Source of the DNA: Allium sativum
Lineage: Eukaryota > Streptophyta > Magnoliopsida > Asparagales > Amaryllidaceae
Length of the DNA: 64,000 nt
Direction of reading: 5' to 3'
NCBI GenBank assembly: GCA_030737875.1
Contig: CM060910.1
Span: 619,207,303-619,271,302, forward strand
Shown here: positions 35,479 to 47,756 of the stretch, one piece after another
Position numbering within the stretch: position 1 is the first letter of the stretch
How the letters are laid out: each line of letters begins with the position of its first letter
Notes under the pieces: generated by a model
Database searches by the model: none
What the model was told of the DNA's origin: nothing
What the model saw: the letters and a program-made list of their open reading frames with translations, nothing else
Made by a program: the position numbers and the translations under genes

Positions 35479-35504
35479 AGGAGATCCGACCGTCGGATTC
35501 TCCT
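35479..35504 (+). repeat. Conserved LTR hairpin (element B)
   Basis: AGGAGATCCGAC, loop C, then GTCGGATTCTCCT: 12-bp arms with a single bulged T. The C LTRs have TGGGAAATCCGAC / GTCGGATTTTCCCA at 49450-49477 and 59501-59528, with the same bulge and paired changes in the arms. Confidence 0.7.
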
Positions 35505-38224
35505 AAAACCGAAACCGTTGGGTTCGTATCGAAAAGAGCTTTCTAGCGAATATTAGTAATTCAAAATCTAACGGTTGGATTTGGAGATACGTCTAAATCA
35601 AATTTGGAAAAGGTCGCTGTAAGTGCAGTTCGATGGCCGTTGATGGAAATCGACTGTACGGGCCTTGATAAAATTATTAAAATTATCAATAATTTGTGTA
35701 AAATCATAAGAAATGATTTGAGAAAAATTGGGGTGAAAAACTCCATATTTGAAAAGATAAAAATGGGTTTTTATCGAAATGAACTAGTTTTGAACTAAAT
35801 TTAAAACCCGATTTGTTTTTAAATAAATAAATTAGATTTAAAAAGGGGTTTTAAATAATCGGAATTCCTAATATATTTTATTGGATTTGAAATGGGTTTA
35901 TCGTGAACTGTGTTTTAAATAACACTAGTTCTTTAATCCGATAATAAATAGAATGTGATTCGGATTTGTCGTGAACTGTGTTTTAAATAACACCTAGTTC
36001 TTTAACCCAGTAAAAGGAGTTTTAACGAATCTGCAATTAGATTGAAATGTGAATTTGTAATCTAAATTACCAAATTTAGAAAATGAGCGAGAATGGAGTA
36101 TTACCAGTTTTGCTCCAAAGCGATAGTTAAATCTATAATTAGATTTGAACGTGAAATGGTAATTAATTTTACCGATAACACCGTGGTGTTAGATATGGAG
36201 TATTACCAGTTTTGCTTCATGGGATGAATAAGTTGGGATTGGGAAATAAAATAAATAATTACTTTGGTGTGGTTCGCTAATCTCGACTAGTTTAGAAAAA
36301 CCATAATTTGGTTTGAAACGACATCCAAAGGAAGATTACAGGATAAATTTTAAAGAATTTCTCTTGGATAAAATTAATGGGAACCTTTCCCTAAGAATGT
36401 GGAATTTAGAAACTAGCTGTAGGTTGGCTAAGAAGAATGGTTTCCTGGGTATTGATCTGATGTTGGTTTCGGCCTTCGGGGTTAATGTTTGGGAAATTGT
36501 TCTCTTGCTAATTTGCGGTTAGTGACTAATGAATTGGAATGAGGCGTATGTTGTGTTTGTGTAACATTTGTTTTCAATATACGCAGGTTGTTCGGAAAGA
36601 CCGGGTTTACACCCATTCTGAATAACCGATTCGACGATATGTCGAAGATGAAGACGGTGGTCGACGACCGGAAGTCTTCACATCGTTTGGATAATTACTG
36701 ACGATCTTGATTGGGCTGTACACCCAAGATGAGGGAATCAGTTGGTGGTCGTCCAGACGTACTTGGAGATGGATGGATATGCGAGGAAAGTGCCTCCGGT
36801 TTCGTTCAGACCCAGAACGAACTTGTAAATGGATTGTGTGTCTGACATTGGATTTTATTCTGTGTTGATTGATTTCTGTTAAATATATATCTGTTTGGCG
36901 ACGGAGAATTTATTCTCTTGCTTAACGCCCTTCTCTGAGACGTACGAGCTTAGAGGTTATATATCGATGGATATCAATCGCATGGCATGAATTGCCTGTG
37001 TGGCACGCTGAGATGCAATGATCAAGGCTTTTGTTGAAAAGCAAAGTCTTGTGGTTGATGATCAAAGCGCGGCCTACGTGGCAGCTTTGTGTATAACGTA
37101 AATTCGCGAGCCTCACACCTCGGTATGAGTCAAAAACAGGATGAGGACCCAAGGAGTGCACGACGTTTCTTTCTAGCTATGGGTGGTGTTAGTGACCTAC
37201 CAGCCCTGACATTTATATACTTTTCACCTTTGTGGTTTGGATGCGAGGCGCCTCGATTATAGGTTTGTAAGGACCGGGAAACGTGTGTTCAGGCATAATT
37301 AATCCTCTAACGTAAGTGAGGACCGACCTTGAAGGATCCGGGGTTGCCCAGAGTGCGTAACCCTGAGGAATTTGCTAGAGTGTCTCGAACGCGGAGAGGA
37401 GCTTGCCCCTTGCCTCGACTTATGACGGAAATCCAATTTCCAATACAAGATGTTTCGGCTTTATTTGTAGAGCCTAGTATGGCGACATAGTGGGATGGGG
37501 CACTCATGCCGTCTATGATTTATATTTATGATTGAAATGTTTTGACACTATGCACTTATTATAGTATCAAATGATTTGTTTTAAACGTATCAAGCATGTT
37601 TGGCTGTTATAAGGTAAAACCCTATCCTCCGGCTTGCGTTGCATTGTGTGATGGGACCTGGGTCTTATAATAGCTTCATTTTTCGAAAAAGCATTGCGTT
37701 GTTTATTCTATGCACTGGTATTCTTGGGAGGAAACTCGATCCGTGTTATACGGCGTGGTCCCTTGAATTACTCTCTTTTAAAGTAAAGCTTTAAATAACT
37801 GTTTTAGTTCTCACACCAGTCACATGACTGACCTGGAGTTTATTATTTTAACCTAAACTCTGGGTGCCCTTATTTTCCGCACGGGCAGCTAGTAGTTTCG
37901 GTTTTGCAGATTTATATTCACAGGATCCTGGTTTACAGCTGGAATGATATCCGGAAAGCTCTGTATCCGTATATCACCTTCAGTTATGCTTTGTATTATT
38001 TTCTGCTGCTATGTAATTTATTGTAATCTCTGATATTTATCGAATGTAATTTATTCATTTATACTCTATATATTCTTGTATCTGATGGAATTGTTGTAAT
38101 AGCAATGAAATGTTCTTCCGTCTGCGTTCTGATTTGTCCTGTTCTCAAACGATCAGGGGTTTCGAATGGTCTAGATCGGTTTAACGACTGATTCGGATCG
38201 AGCGAAATTCCTTGTCGTCACATT

Positions 38225-38242
38225 TGGTATCAGAGCTTTGGT
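38225..38242 (+). promoter_or_regulatory. Primer binding site of element B
   Basis: TGGTATCAGAGCTTTGGT begins 2 nt after the LTR. It is complementary to the 3' end of plant initiator tRNA-Met and is shared with element C. Confidence 0.88.
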
Positions 38243-38296
38243 TTACAGAGCTCGAGAACAAGACACATTAGAACCATACGAAAGAATTCATCAGAT

Positions 38297-38363
38297 ATTG
38301 GATTAGTAATATCCAATTAGAATGACTCGTTAGAGATAGGATCAGTAGTATCCTAGAACGAGT
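38297..38363 (+). ncRNA. Two-hairpin leader motif of element B
   Basis: Hairpin 1 (38297-38317): ATTGGAT, loop TAGTAAT, ATCCAAT. Hairpin 2 (38325-38363): ACTCGTT, five unpaired nt, TAGGAT, loop CAGTAGT, ATCCTA, one G, AACGAGT. The second hairpin has the same shape in element C (51674-51712), with compensating base changes at three pairs. The position, between primer site and the gag-equivalent region, suits a packaging or dimerisation signal. This is a structure call by eye; the role is inferred. Confidence 0.6.
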
Positions 38364-39248
38364 GTGAAGAGTACATTTTTCAAAAGAAAACAATTTTGTT
38401 TTGAAAATTTAAATCACTTTTTACGTATTTGAATATTCAAATATATTGAATATGGACAATCGAGTATATATAGATTTCGCGTATACGCGTCATGAACGTA
38501 TATTCGAAGTTTTAATATATTGGATAGATATAGAGTCACATTCTAGACACCCGGGAATAATTCTGGTGATGTGGCCACATCATCAATATTTATATTCGTG
38601 TTTCGAAGGTGTGATATCTATATATTTCCATTAGACTGGTGTGAGAACCAAAACTTATATAGTTAGAACACATTGTTGTGAAGTGGCATCAAAAACATGA
38701 TTTTCTATATATATATCAAAATTATGAATTTGAAACGTTAATCCACTAATTGATTGATGTTTGTGTTGTTTGTCTATTTGTTTGCTAATTTTTAACCATT
38801 ATGCCTAATTGAACCAAATATTGAATTGTATTGAAAATTGGTCGCATTTGCTTGCATATACATATGCTTACATTGAACAGGTCATAGCAAGGAGGCTAGA
38901 GCAGAGAATAAAATTTGTTTGCCCGACAAATAGGTACATGTTTACTACATAATTTACTGTTTTGTTTGGGTGATGATGATTTTATGAGCCTATTGGCTAG
39001 CCGCTTGGCTTTTTCTTTTTCTTTTTGAGATCAGAAGGCCTATATGGCAATTTCGGGATTTTCCCGTGGCCCCCGGTGTAGGGGAGGTTATGGCGAAATT
39101 TTTCGAAAATTTAGGGTGTTAGCCAAATTTTTGAAAATTTGAAAATTCTCAGAAACTGAAAAGTTAGAGAATGAAAGCCAGATCGAACGTAGAGTTGATT
39201 AATCAAACCACTTTCGACTTTGTTCCTTTTCGGGAACGAAAAGTTTTA

Positions 39249-39260
39249 AGTGGGGGAGAT
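39249..39260 (+). promoter_or_regulatory. Polypurine tract of element B
   Basis: AAGTGGGGGAGAT directly precedes the 3' LTR. It is identical to the tract in element C. Confidence 0.88.
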
Positions 39261-42200
39261 TGTAATAGCCCGGAAATCTGAGCCAGTTTAAAATTTTTAT
39301 TTTTGCAATTTTGGCGAATTTTGAATATTTAAAATGAATTATTTTAAATAATTTCGACGAGGAATTTATTTTAAATATAATTCGAACGTATATATTATAT
39401 ACGCCGTCGTTAGAATATAAATATTTATATATAATTATAAATAGAATTGAAAATGGCGCGGTAGTTCGATAATTCGATTTCAAACTTCAATTGAATGTAC
39501 CGGGTGCAAAACAATCCGGATTTTAGTGAAACCAAAAATATTAGGATCTAATTGATAATTCCTTTCCAACGAATCCGAAAAATCGAAATTTCATAGCGGG
39601 GATCAGAAGATATGTCCAGTTGAAAATTCTGAATAGTCGCTATGGAATTCAGGCCCTTAAAAATGGGAATTTTGCAAACGACCTCGGATTTCGACGAAAC
39701 CAGTTTTGTTGGGTCCGTGATGTCAAATTATTGCTAGGTTTTAAATTTCATAATTTTTCGAATCAATATGTGAGCGTGGCAAAGGAAAACGCGTTTGACC
39801 AGTTTTAGTTGATTTTAATCGACTGGAAATTGGCCATTTTTCCAACGGTCTCAGAATTCGACAAAACTACCTTTGTTAAGACCATATTGTCAATACGAAG
39901 CTAGAAAATATTTTTCTGGAATTTTTAAAGTTCGTATGTGACCAAGGTAAATTGAAATGCGCGTTCAAATTCAATATATAGAGTTATATGCTGATTTTAA
40001 CGAAAACTGATCGAAACGATCGAATCAGCCTACGATACATATCCCATTGTGTTCAGAATGGGGGTAGAACGCTATGGGCGACAGGCGGTGGGCCCCGTTT
40101 TGAGGTCGAAAATAAAAGTTGCTTTTTGGTGGAAAATTAAATAATTAAATAAAATAAAAAATATCCCCTCTCCCCCTATTTCTCTCTGCCCCCCCCCCCA
40201 ACGTTCATTCTTCAAAATCGATTTTAATAGAGAAAAAGAAAAAGAAAAAAAAGGAGCCAACGATCGATCTCCGTCGCCCCTCTCTGGCACGACCGCTGCG
40301 CCGCCACCCAGGCTGGCCAGCCCCTCCCCTCGACGCCGCCGACGAACCTCACCACTCCACCACCGAAGCCCCGCGACGCCTGAAACCCACCACCCTCCGC
40401 AGCGAAAACCCTAACCGCCGGAAATGGGCCACCGCAGCCACCTACGCACCCAAACCCCCTGCGCCTTCTCCCTCCTACTGAAAGCTGCCCACCAGTCGAC
40501 CTACCCCGCCACCTGCAAACTCTGAAGATCACCAATTCCCCCCTCCTCCGAAAATCAGTAAGTTTTATTAATTTAATTCTATTATAAATCGATGTTTTAA
40601 AATCTGATTGTAAGTAGATGATATGGGATTGAAGAAAATATGATTTTTATATTTTTAAAGTATCAAAAATATAATCTTTACTATATAGAAAGTGGAAAAA
40701 TATGAATTTTGTTTATATAGAGAATATAAAAATATCATCTTTGTATATGTAACGAAATAAAAATCTGATTTTTTATTTTATATACGTTGAAATAAAGAGG
40801 TGATTTTTATAGTAATGAAATCTTTATATTTGAAAAGGCGAAATCTTTTTATATAGCAAAGTAAAAATTCGATTTTTATATATTATATAACGAAGTAAAA
40901 AATCGATTTTTATATATGTAGTGAATACGGGCAACGAAGGTGACAAAGATGCGATAACGATGAAGATTTCTATCAATGAAGAGTCGTGGTGTTGGATAGC
41001 AATCGGTGAGAATTTCTCACCTTTCAATTCCTTTTTCTAGTTATATATATATACTAGGATGCAGACGGTGCTTAGTAGCACCCGACACAATCGTCCACAG
41101 ACCAAGGACTTGTTTGTTTGATTTCAAAAATTAGTTAGATTATTTGATTAGAATTGAATTGTTTGGTGAAACGAATGGATTTGATTGATGTGTGAATGGC
41201 GTGGGCCTTCACTAGACCGGGGATAAGGCTAGGCCTCGTCCCGTTTCTAGTATCGTGCCGTTATGCCGCCGAAATTTTCTAAAATAAGTTAGAAAAATAA
41301 AAATATCATTTTATTTAAAGAATGAACTGAATAGAAATTCATATGTTAGAATAAAATGTTTTATCGTTAAAAATATAATTTTTAACGTGAATATGAATGT
41401 AATGAATGTGAATAAATAAATACTCATTTACAAACCAGACGGTTTGTTTATGTACGCTGATTTGACTGACATTGATTGGGACGATAAATTTTACACATCG
41501 CCCAACTGCACAAATAAAATCTGTGTTTGATTATTTGAAACCCCACACGGGTGTCGGGATGAAATATGAAGTTCACTCATCCTGATTGATTAAATATGTC
41601 GATCGATTGATTGACAGGCTGTTATAAGCGTTAGATATCTATAGTTGATGCTTATGCAGTGTAGTGCACTTTGGTTGATGGTTGATTATTTTTCAAGGCT
41701 ATTATATACATGTGTTGTATGAAAATCCATATAATTAATTTTATATGGTGATTGATTGGGCCTCATTCCAATTTAGAAGATAAAGAATATTATAAAGTAA
41801 ATGTTCATGTGTTGACTGTACTCATCCGTTGAGATTAGTCATGTGTTGAACGAAATATTTTAATAATAAAATTTACATCTGTATCAATATAAAGTAAATG
41901 TTCATGTGTTGACTGTACTCATCCGTTGAGATTAGTCATGTGTTGAACGAAATATTTTAATAATAAAATTTACATTTTTATCAATATAAAGTAAATGTTC
42001 ATGTGTTGACTGTACTCATCCGTTGAGATTAGTCATGTGTTGAACGAAATATTTTAATAATAAAATTTACATCTTTATCAATATAAAATAAAGGTTCATG
42101 TGTTGACTGTACTCATCCGTTGAGATTAGTCATGTGTTGAACGAAATATTTTGATAATAACAAATATTTTGATAATAGGAAATATTTGAAATAGAATATT

Positions 42201-45200
42201 TGAAAATAGAAATACATGAAGCCGTGTTGATTAGATTGACGCCATTTTGACATGAACGATATTTATATCGATTTTATTCATTTTAAAATGAATTGAATAT
42301 AAAACGATTTCGAAATGAATTGAATTGAAAACGATTTCGAAATGAAATGAATATTGTAAAGCGATTTCGAAATGAATTGAATTGAAAACGATTTCGAAAT
42401 GAATTGAATTGGAAACGATTTCGAAATGAATTGAATATATAATGAATTTGATTTCAATTGAATATATAACGAATTTGATTTGAATAGAAAATGAATTTGA
42501 TTTCAATTGAATATATAATGAATTTGATTTGAATAGAAAACGAATTCAAATTTGAATTGAATAGAAATGAATTTTAAAACGAATTTATAAAGAAGAATTT
42601 AATTTTGATTTGAATTGAAAATGGAAGTTGAAATTGCTTTTGAAACGAATTTAAAACTATTTATATAATTCGTTTTAAATAGGAATCGATGAAATACATA
42701 TTATATATATATTATATATATATATATTTATATATAATATAATGGCCTGAATTGAACGCGCCGCGGCAGTTCGTGAATTTCAACCATTTATTTCAAACGG
42801 ATATTACAGGAGATCCGACTGTCGGATTCTCCTAAAACCGGAACCGTTGGGTTCGTATCGAAAAGAGGTTTCTAGCGAATATTAGAAATTCAAAATCTAA
42901 CGGTTGGATTTGGAGATACGTCTAAATCAAATTTGGAAAAGGTCGCTGTAAGTGCAGTTCGATGGCCGTTGATGGAAATCGACTGTACGGGCCTTGATAA
43001 AATTATTAAAATTATCAATAATTTGTGTAAAATCATAAGAAATGATTTGAGAAAAATTGGGGTGAAAAACTCCATATTTGAAAAGATAAAAATGGGTTTT
43101 TATCGAAATGAACTAGTTTTGAACTAAATTTAAAACCCGATTTGTTTTTAAATAAATAAATTAGATTTAAGAAGTGGTTTTAAATAATCGGAATTCCTAA
43201 TATATTTTATTGGATTTGAAATGGGTTTATTGTGAACTGTGTTTTAAATAACACTAGTTCTTTAATCCGATAATAAATAGAATGTGATTTGGGTTTGTCG
43301 TGAACTGTGTTTTAAATAACACCTAGTTCTTTAACCCAGTAAAAGGAGTTTTAACGAATCTGCAATTAGATTGAAATGTGAATTTGTAATCTAAATTACC
43401 AAATTTAGAAAATGAGCGAGAATGGAGTATTACCAGTTTTGCTCCAAAGCGATAGTTAAATCTTTAATTAGATTTGAACGTGAAATGGTAATTAATTTTA
43501 CCGATAACACCGTGGTGTTAGATATGGAGTATTACCAGTTTTGCTTCATGGGATGAATAAGTTGGGATTGGGAAATAAAATAAATAATTACTTTGGTGTG
43601 GTTCGCTAATCTCGACTAGTTTAGAAAAACCATAATTTGGTTTGAAACGACATCCAAAGGAAGATTACAGGATAAATTTTAAAGAATTTCTCTTGGATAA
43701 AAATAATGGGAACCTTTCCCTAAGAATGTGGAATTTAGAAACTAGCTGTAGGTTGGCTAAGAAGAATGGTTTCCTGGGTATTGATCTGATGTTGGTTTCG
43801 GCCTTCGGAGTTAATGTTTGGGAAATTGTTCTCTTGCTAATTTGCGGTTAGTGACTAATGAATTGGAATGAGGCTTATGTGGTGTTTGTGTAACATTTGT
43901 TTTCAATATACGCGGGTTGTTCGGAAAGACCGGGTTTACACCCATTCTGAATAACCGATTCGACGATATGTCGAAGATGAAGACGGTGGTCGACGACCGG
44001 AAGTCTTCACATCGTTTGGATAATTACTGACGATCTTGATTGGGCTGTACACCCAAGATGAGGGAATCAGTTGGTGGTCGTCCAGACGTACTTGGAGATG
44101 GATGGATATGCAAGGAAAGTGCCTCCGGTTTCGTTCAGACCCAGAACGAACTTGTAAATGGATTGTGTGTCTGACATTGGATTTTATTCTGTGTTGATTG
44201 ATTTCTGTTAAATATATATCTGTTTGGCGTCGGAGAATTTATTCTCTTGCTTAACGCCCTTCTCTGAGACGTACGAGCTTAGAGGTTATATATCGATGGA
44301 TATCAATCGCATGGCATGAATTGCCTGTGTGGCACGCTGAGATGCAATGATCAAGGCTTTTGTTGAAAAGCAAAGTCTTGTGGTTGATGATCAAAGCACG
44401 GCCTACGTGGCAGCTTTGTGTATAACGTAAATTCGTGAGCCTCACACCTCGGTATGAGTCAAAAACGGGATGAGGACCCAAGGAGTGCACGACGTTTCTT
44501 TCTAGCTATGGGTGGTGTCAGTGACCTACCAGCCCTGACATTTATATACTTTTCACCTTTGTGGTTTGGATGCGAGGCGCCTCGATTATAGGTCTGTAAG
44601 GACCGTGAAACGTGTGTTCAGACATAATTAATCCTCTAACGTAAGTGAGGACCGGCCTTGGAGGATCCGGGGTTGCCCAGAGTGCGTAACCCTGAGGCAT
44701 TTGCTAGAATGTCTCGAACGCGGAGAGGAGCTTGACCCTTGCCTCGACTCATGACGGAAATCCAATTTCCAATACGAGATGTTTTGGCTTTATTTGTAGA
44801 GCCTAGTATGGCGACATAGTGGGATGGGGCACTCATGCCGTCTATGATTTATATTTATGATTGAAATGTTTTGACACTATGCACTTATTATAGTATCAAA
44901 TGATTTGTTTTAAACGTATCAAGCATGTTTGGCTGTTATAAGGTAAAACCCTATCCTCCGGCTTGCGTTGCATTGTGTGATGGGACCTGGGTCTTATAAT
45001 AGCTTCATTTTTCGAAAAAGCATTGCGTTGTTTATTCTATGCACTGGTATTCTTGGGAGGAAACCCGTTCCGTGTTATACGGCGTGGTCCCTTGAATTAC
45101 TCTCTTTTAAAGTAAAGCATTAAATAACTGTTTTAGTTCTCACACCAGTCACATGACTGACCTGGAGTTTATTGTTTTAACCTAAACTCTGGGTGCCCTT

Positions 45201-45551
45201 ATTTTCCGCACGGGCAGCTAGTAGTTTCGGTTTTGAAGATTTATATTCACAGGATCCTGGTTTACAGCTGGAATGATATCCGGAAAGCTCTGTATCCGTA
45301 TATCACCTTCAGTTGTGCTTTGTATTATTTTCCGCTGCTATGTAATTTATTGTAATCTCTGATATTTATCAAATGTAATTTATTCATTTATACTCTATAT
45401 ATTCTTGTATCTGATGGAATTGTTGTAACAGCAATGAAATGTTCTTCCGTCTGCGTTCTTATTTGTCCTGTTCTCAAACGATCAGGGGTTTCGAACGGTC
45501 TAGATCGGTTTAACAACTGATTCGGTTCGAGCGAAATTCCTTGTCGTCACA
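39261..45551 (+). repeat. Element B, 3' LTR
   Basis: Nearly identical to 31963-38222. Notable differences are at the start (TGTAATAGCCCGG against TGTAATAACCCGG) and small length changes in the AT dinucleotide stretch near 42700-42740. The donor-like GTAAGT is at 40558. Confidence 0.87.
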
Positions 45552-46121
45552 GGAAATCTCATGCACAAAAGCATATTGCAAATAGATTCTCTGCTAATTA
45601 ACGAGTCATATGCTTTGCGCAAATCCACTTTTAAGCACATGTTATTAGAACCCGTCCTGTTGAGTGTCCTAACATTTCGTAAGCAAGAAGTGAATTTTCA
45701 GAAATGTTTAATTCTACCTGAAATAAAAGCATTTTGATGCGTCAAACAAATAATATTGACAATAATCTTGTGTATCACATTACAGCATGAAATAGATCAG
45801 TAGTTTGATATGGATGAAGCATGATCTTTCTTGGACAACAAGATAACAAAACTATAATTAATTACTTTTATCGTATGTCCACTTACAAAAGTTCCCTTAA
45901 CTATAGCTATTAAATCATTTTTAATGATTTCGCAATGATATATAAAGATTTCAAACCCCTAACATCTGTTCATGTACTACTATCCTTATTAATCTGAAAA
46001 ATATCATTTTTTATTTCTGCATCGATAATATTTGATTCCAAATAACTCCTAAGAAGAGAGAGCAAATCCTCTATCCCTATTTTTCTCTGTACCTCTGTCC
46101 CTTCTTCCATATCATCTGAAC
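45552..46121 (-). pseudogene. LINE reverse transcriptase, upstream part
   Basis: The minus strand reads INYSFVILLSKKDHASSISN, SISCCNVIHKII, HQNAFISGR and LKVDLRKAYDSL. These are the fingers/palm motifs that precede GGLRQ in plant LINEs. It joins 31962 on one side. On the other it is cut at 46122 by element C, beyond which (61618 to about 61700) the strand may continue but is not recognisable. Several stops are present. Confidence 0.8.
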
Positions 46122-46909
46122 TATAACAAACCGGAAAATATGAGCCAATTTAAAGATTTTAAATTGGTTATTTCAGTGCAATTTGAACAATTGAAATAGA
46201 AGATTTTAATAAAAGAATGAATTGGAAATAGTGAGGCAGTTTGAAAATTTGAATTCAAACTTTGACTGACTGTGCCGGGTGGAAAATATAACGGATTTTA
46301 GTGAAACCAAAAATATTTAAATCTGTTTATGAATATCTTTCTGACGAATCTGAAAAATCGAAGTTTCATAGCGGGAATCAAAAGTTATGGCCAAATGAAT
46401 TTTCAGAAAGGTCGCTATTTAGAATATATAGCTCTTGAAAATAGACATTTTGCAAACGACGTCGGAATTCGACGAAACCACTTTTGTTGGGTCCGGGATG
46501 TCAAACTATTGCTAGGTTTCAAATTTCATAATTTTTGAAGCTAGTATGTGAGCGTGGCAAAGGAAAATGTGTTTGGTCAATTTCTGTTAAATTGGATCGA
46601 CCAGAAATTGGCCATTTTTCAAACGATCTCAGAATTCGACGAAACTAGTTTTGTTGGGACCGTAGCGTCAAAACATAGCTAGATTTATTTTTCTGGAATT
46701 TTTCGAATTAGTTTGTGGCCCTGGCAAATTGAAATGTACGTTCAAATTGAATATAAAATGTTTTATATTTTAATTTGAAAAATAACTGACTGTAACAGTC
46801 AAATTGGCTAACGAAACATATCCCATTGTGTCCAGGATGGGGGTATTTAGCTAGGGCGACAGTCGTTGGGTTTGGATTGGGGTTCGTAAGTGAAAACCCT
46901 AATTTTCTG

Positions 46910-47341
46910 AATAATATATATATATATATATATATCGGTGAATCAGAAAATTCCATTCATAAATTAAAAATAAATAAAAAACGGTCAGAAACCCTCGTTC
47001 TCTCTCGACATCGACGGCGATGCGAGCTCCAACATTCCCAGGCAATTTCCGACCGCCTCAGTCCCCTGCCGACCTCGCCACCACCTGCAATCGACGGCGC
47101 CGCCTCCCCTCTACAAATCCGACCCACTTTCACCTTCCCCCTCCTCTCCATCGTCGAGCACGACCTCTCCAAAGTCCGACACTCCCCACCGCCGCCCCGA
47201 CTAGATCCGAGCACCGAACTACCTCCAACCACCACCGACCGACTCGCCTCTCCTCCCTCTTCCACGCTATACCCTCCGATTGTCGTATCGTGCCTCGGTT
47301 TTCGCGAAAACTGCAAACCTAGTTTTGAACCATCGTGAAAG
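46910..47341 (+). promoter_or_regulatory. LTR promoter region and possible leader exon of element C
   Basis: An AATAATATATATA run is followed about 60-75 nt later by AACCCTCGTTCTCTCTCGAC, a CT-rich start-site-like stretch. About 300 nt of GC-rich sequence follow, ending CGTGAAAG/GTATCGG at 47341/47342. The composition changes sharply to AT-rich at the GT. Open frames across the leader are a by-product of its composition; their start codons are not shared by the two LTRs. Confidence 0.5.
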
Positions 47342-47718
47342 GTATCGGCTTTATTATATTTAAACTGATTTAAACACTTTTAAGTGTTGCAAACTTTGTA
47401 AAATCATATCTTTATGGTGTGTTGACGAAATTCGATGAAACAGGAAACATCGTGACCGCAAGGAGGCTCTCTACCACATAAAAGAGACGGCGGATTTTTC
47501 TGAGCCATCTACGATTTTTAGAACTTCGGAAACCAATGTGAGATTTCTAAATTGAAATGTGAATGGAAATGTCATGTATAAATTATATAAGCGAAATATA
47601 AATTATACACGTGTTGTATACCTCATGTACATGCGTTGTATAAGCTATATGAGCGAAATATGAATTATACATGCACTGTATAAATAATATGTGTGTTGAA
47701 ATGAAAGTGAAATATAGA

Positions 47719-47756
<38 letters not shown>

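Larger units (their letters stand above)
31963..38222 (+). repeat. Element B, 5' LTR
   Basis: It runs from TGTAATAACCCGG to CTTGTCGTCACA. The order inside is: an AT-rich U3; an AT run at about 32840-32865; a CT-rich tract with a C-run (32866-32903); a GC-rich leader (32960-33258); a donor-like GTAAGT at 33259; four 97-bp repeats (34500-34870); an array of CGATTTCGAAATGAATTGAA units (34985-35240); a perfect hairpin with one bulge (35479-35504); and the 3' block shared with the other gypsy LTRs. The two short frames that persist in both B LTRs (35604, 36313) have no family resemblance. Confidence 0.87.
38223..39260 (+). other. Non-coding internal region of element B
   Basis: It contains the primer site, the two-hairpin motif, two perfect palindromes (CGCGTATACGCG at 38478-38489 and TGATGTGGCCACATCA at 38567-38582), then about 360 bp (38810-39170) homologous to the middle of the C LTR (48762-49090). 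The ending (39222-39260) is homologous to the 3' end of C. No Gag, Pol or other domain is encoded; the 62-codon frame at 38446 has no resemblance to anything I know. Confidence 0.75.
31963..45551 (+). mobile_element. Element B: non-autonomous gypsy (LARD-like) with giant LTRs
   Basis: Two LTRs of 6260 and 6291 bp flank only 1038 bp. The internal region has a primer site and a polypurine tract but no Gag or Pol domain. The host site is a LINE, and GGAA is repeated at 31959-31962 and 45552-45555; five bases match only with one mismatch. Leader, primer site and 3' end are homologous to element C, so C-type proteins are the natural helpers. The LTRs differ at only scattered sites by eye, which suggests a fairly recent insertion. 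Confidence 0.87.

Noticed and set aside
38446..38634. 62-codon frame in the B interior
   Set aside because: AT-rich, with no similarity to Gag or any known domain. It spans two palindromes that look like nucleic-acid signals.
46826..47338. 170-codon open frame in the C 5' LTR (and 147 codons at 56942-57385 in the 3' LTR)
   Set aside because: It lies in a GC-rich, CT-rich leader where stops are rare by composition. The start codons differ between LTRs (one falls upstream of the TATA run), and the peptide is Pro/Ser/Arg-rich with no domain.
47725..47754. AT dinucleotide runs in the C LTRs as origins or regulatory sites
   Set aside because: Their lengths differ freely between the two LTRs, as expected of microsatellites. 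Only the run at 46913-46935 is in a promoter-like position.
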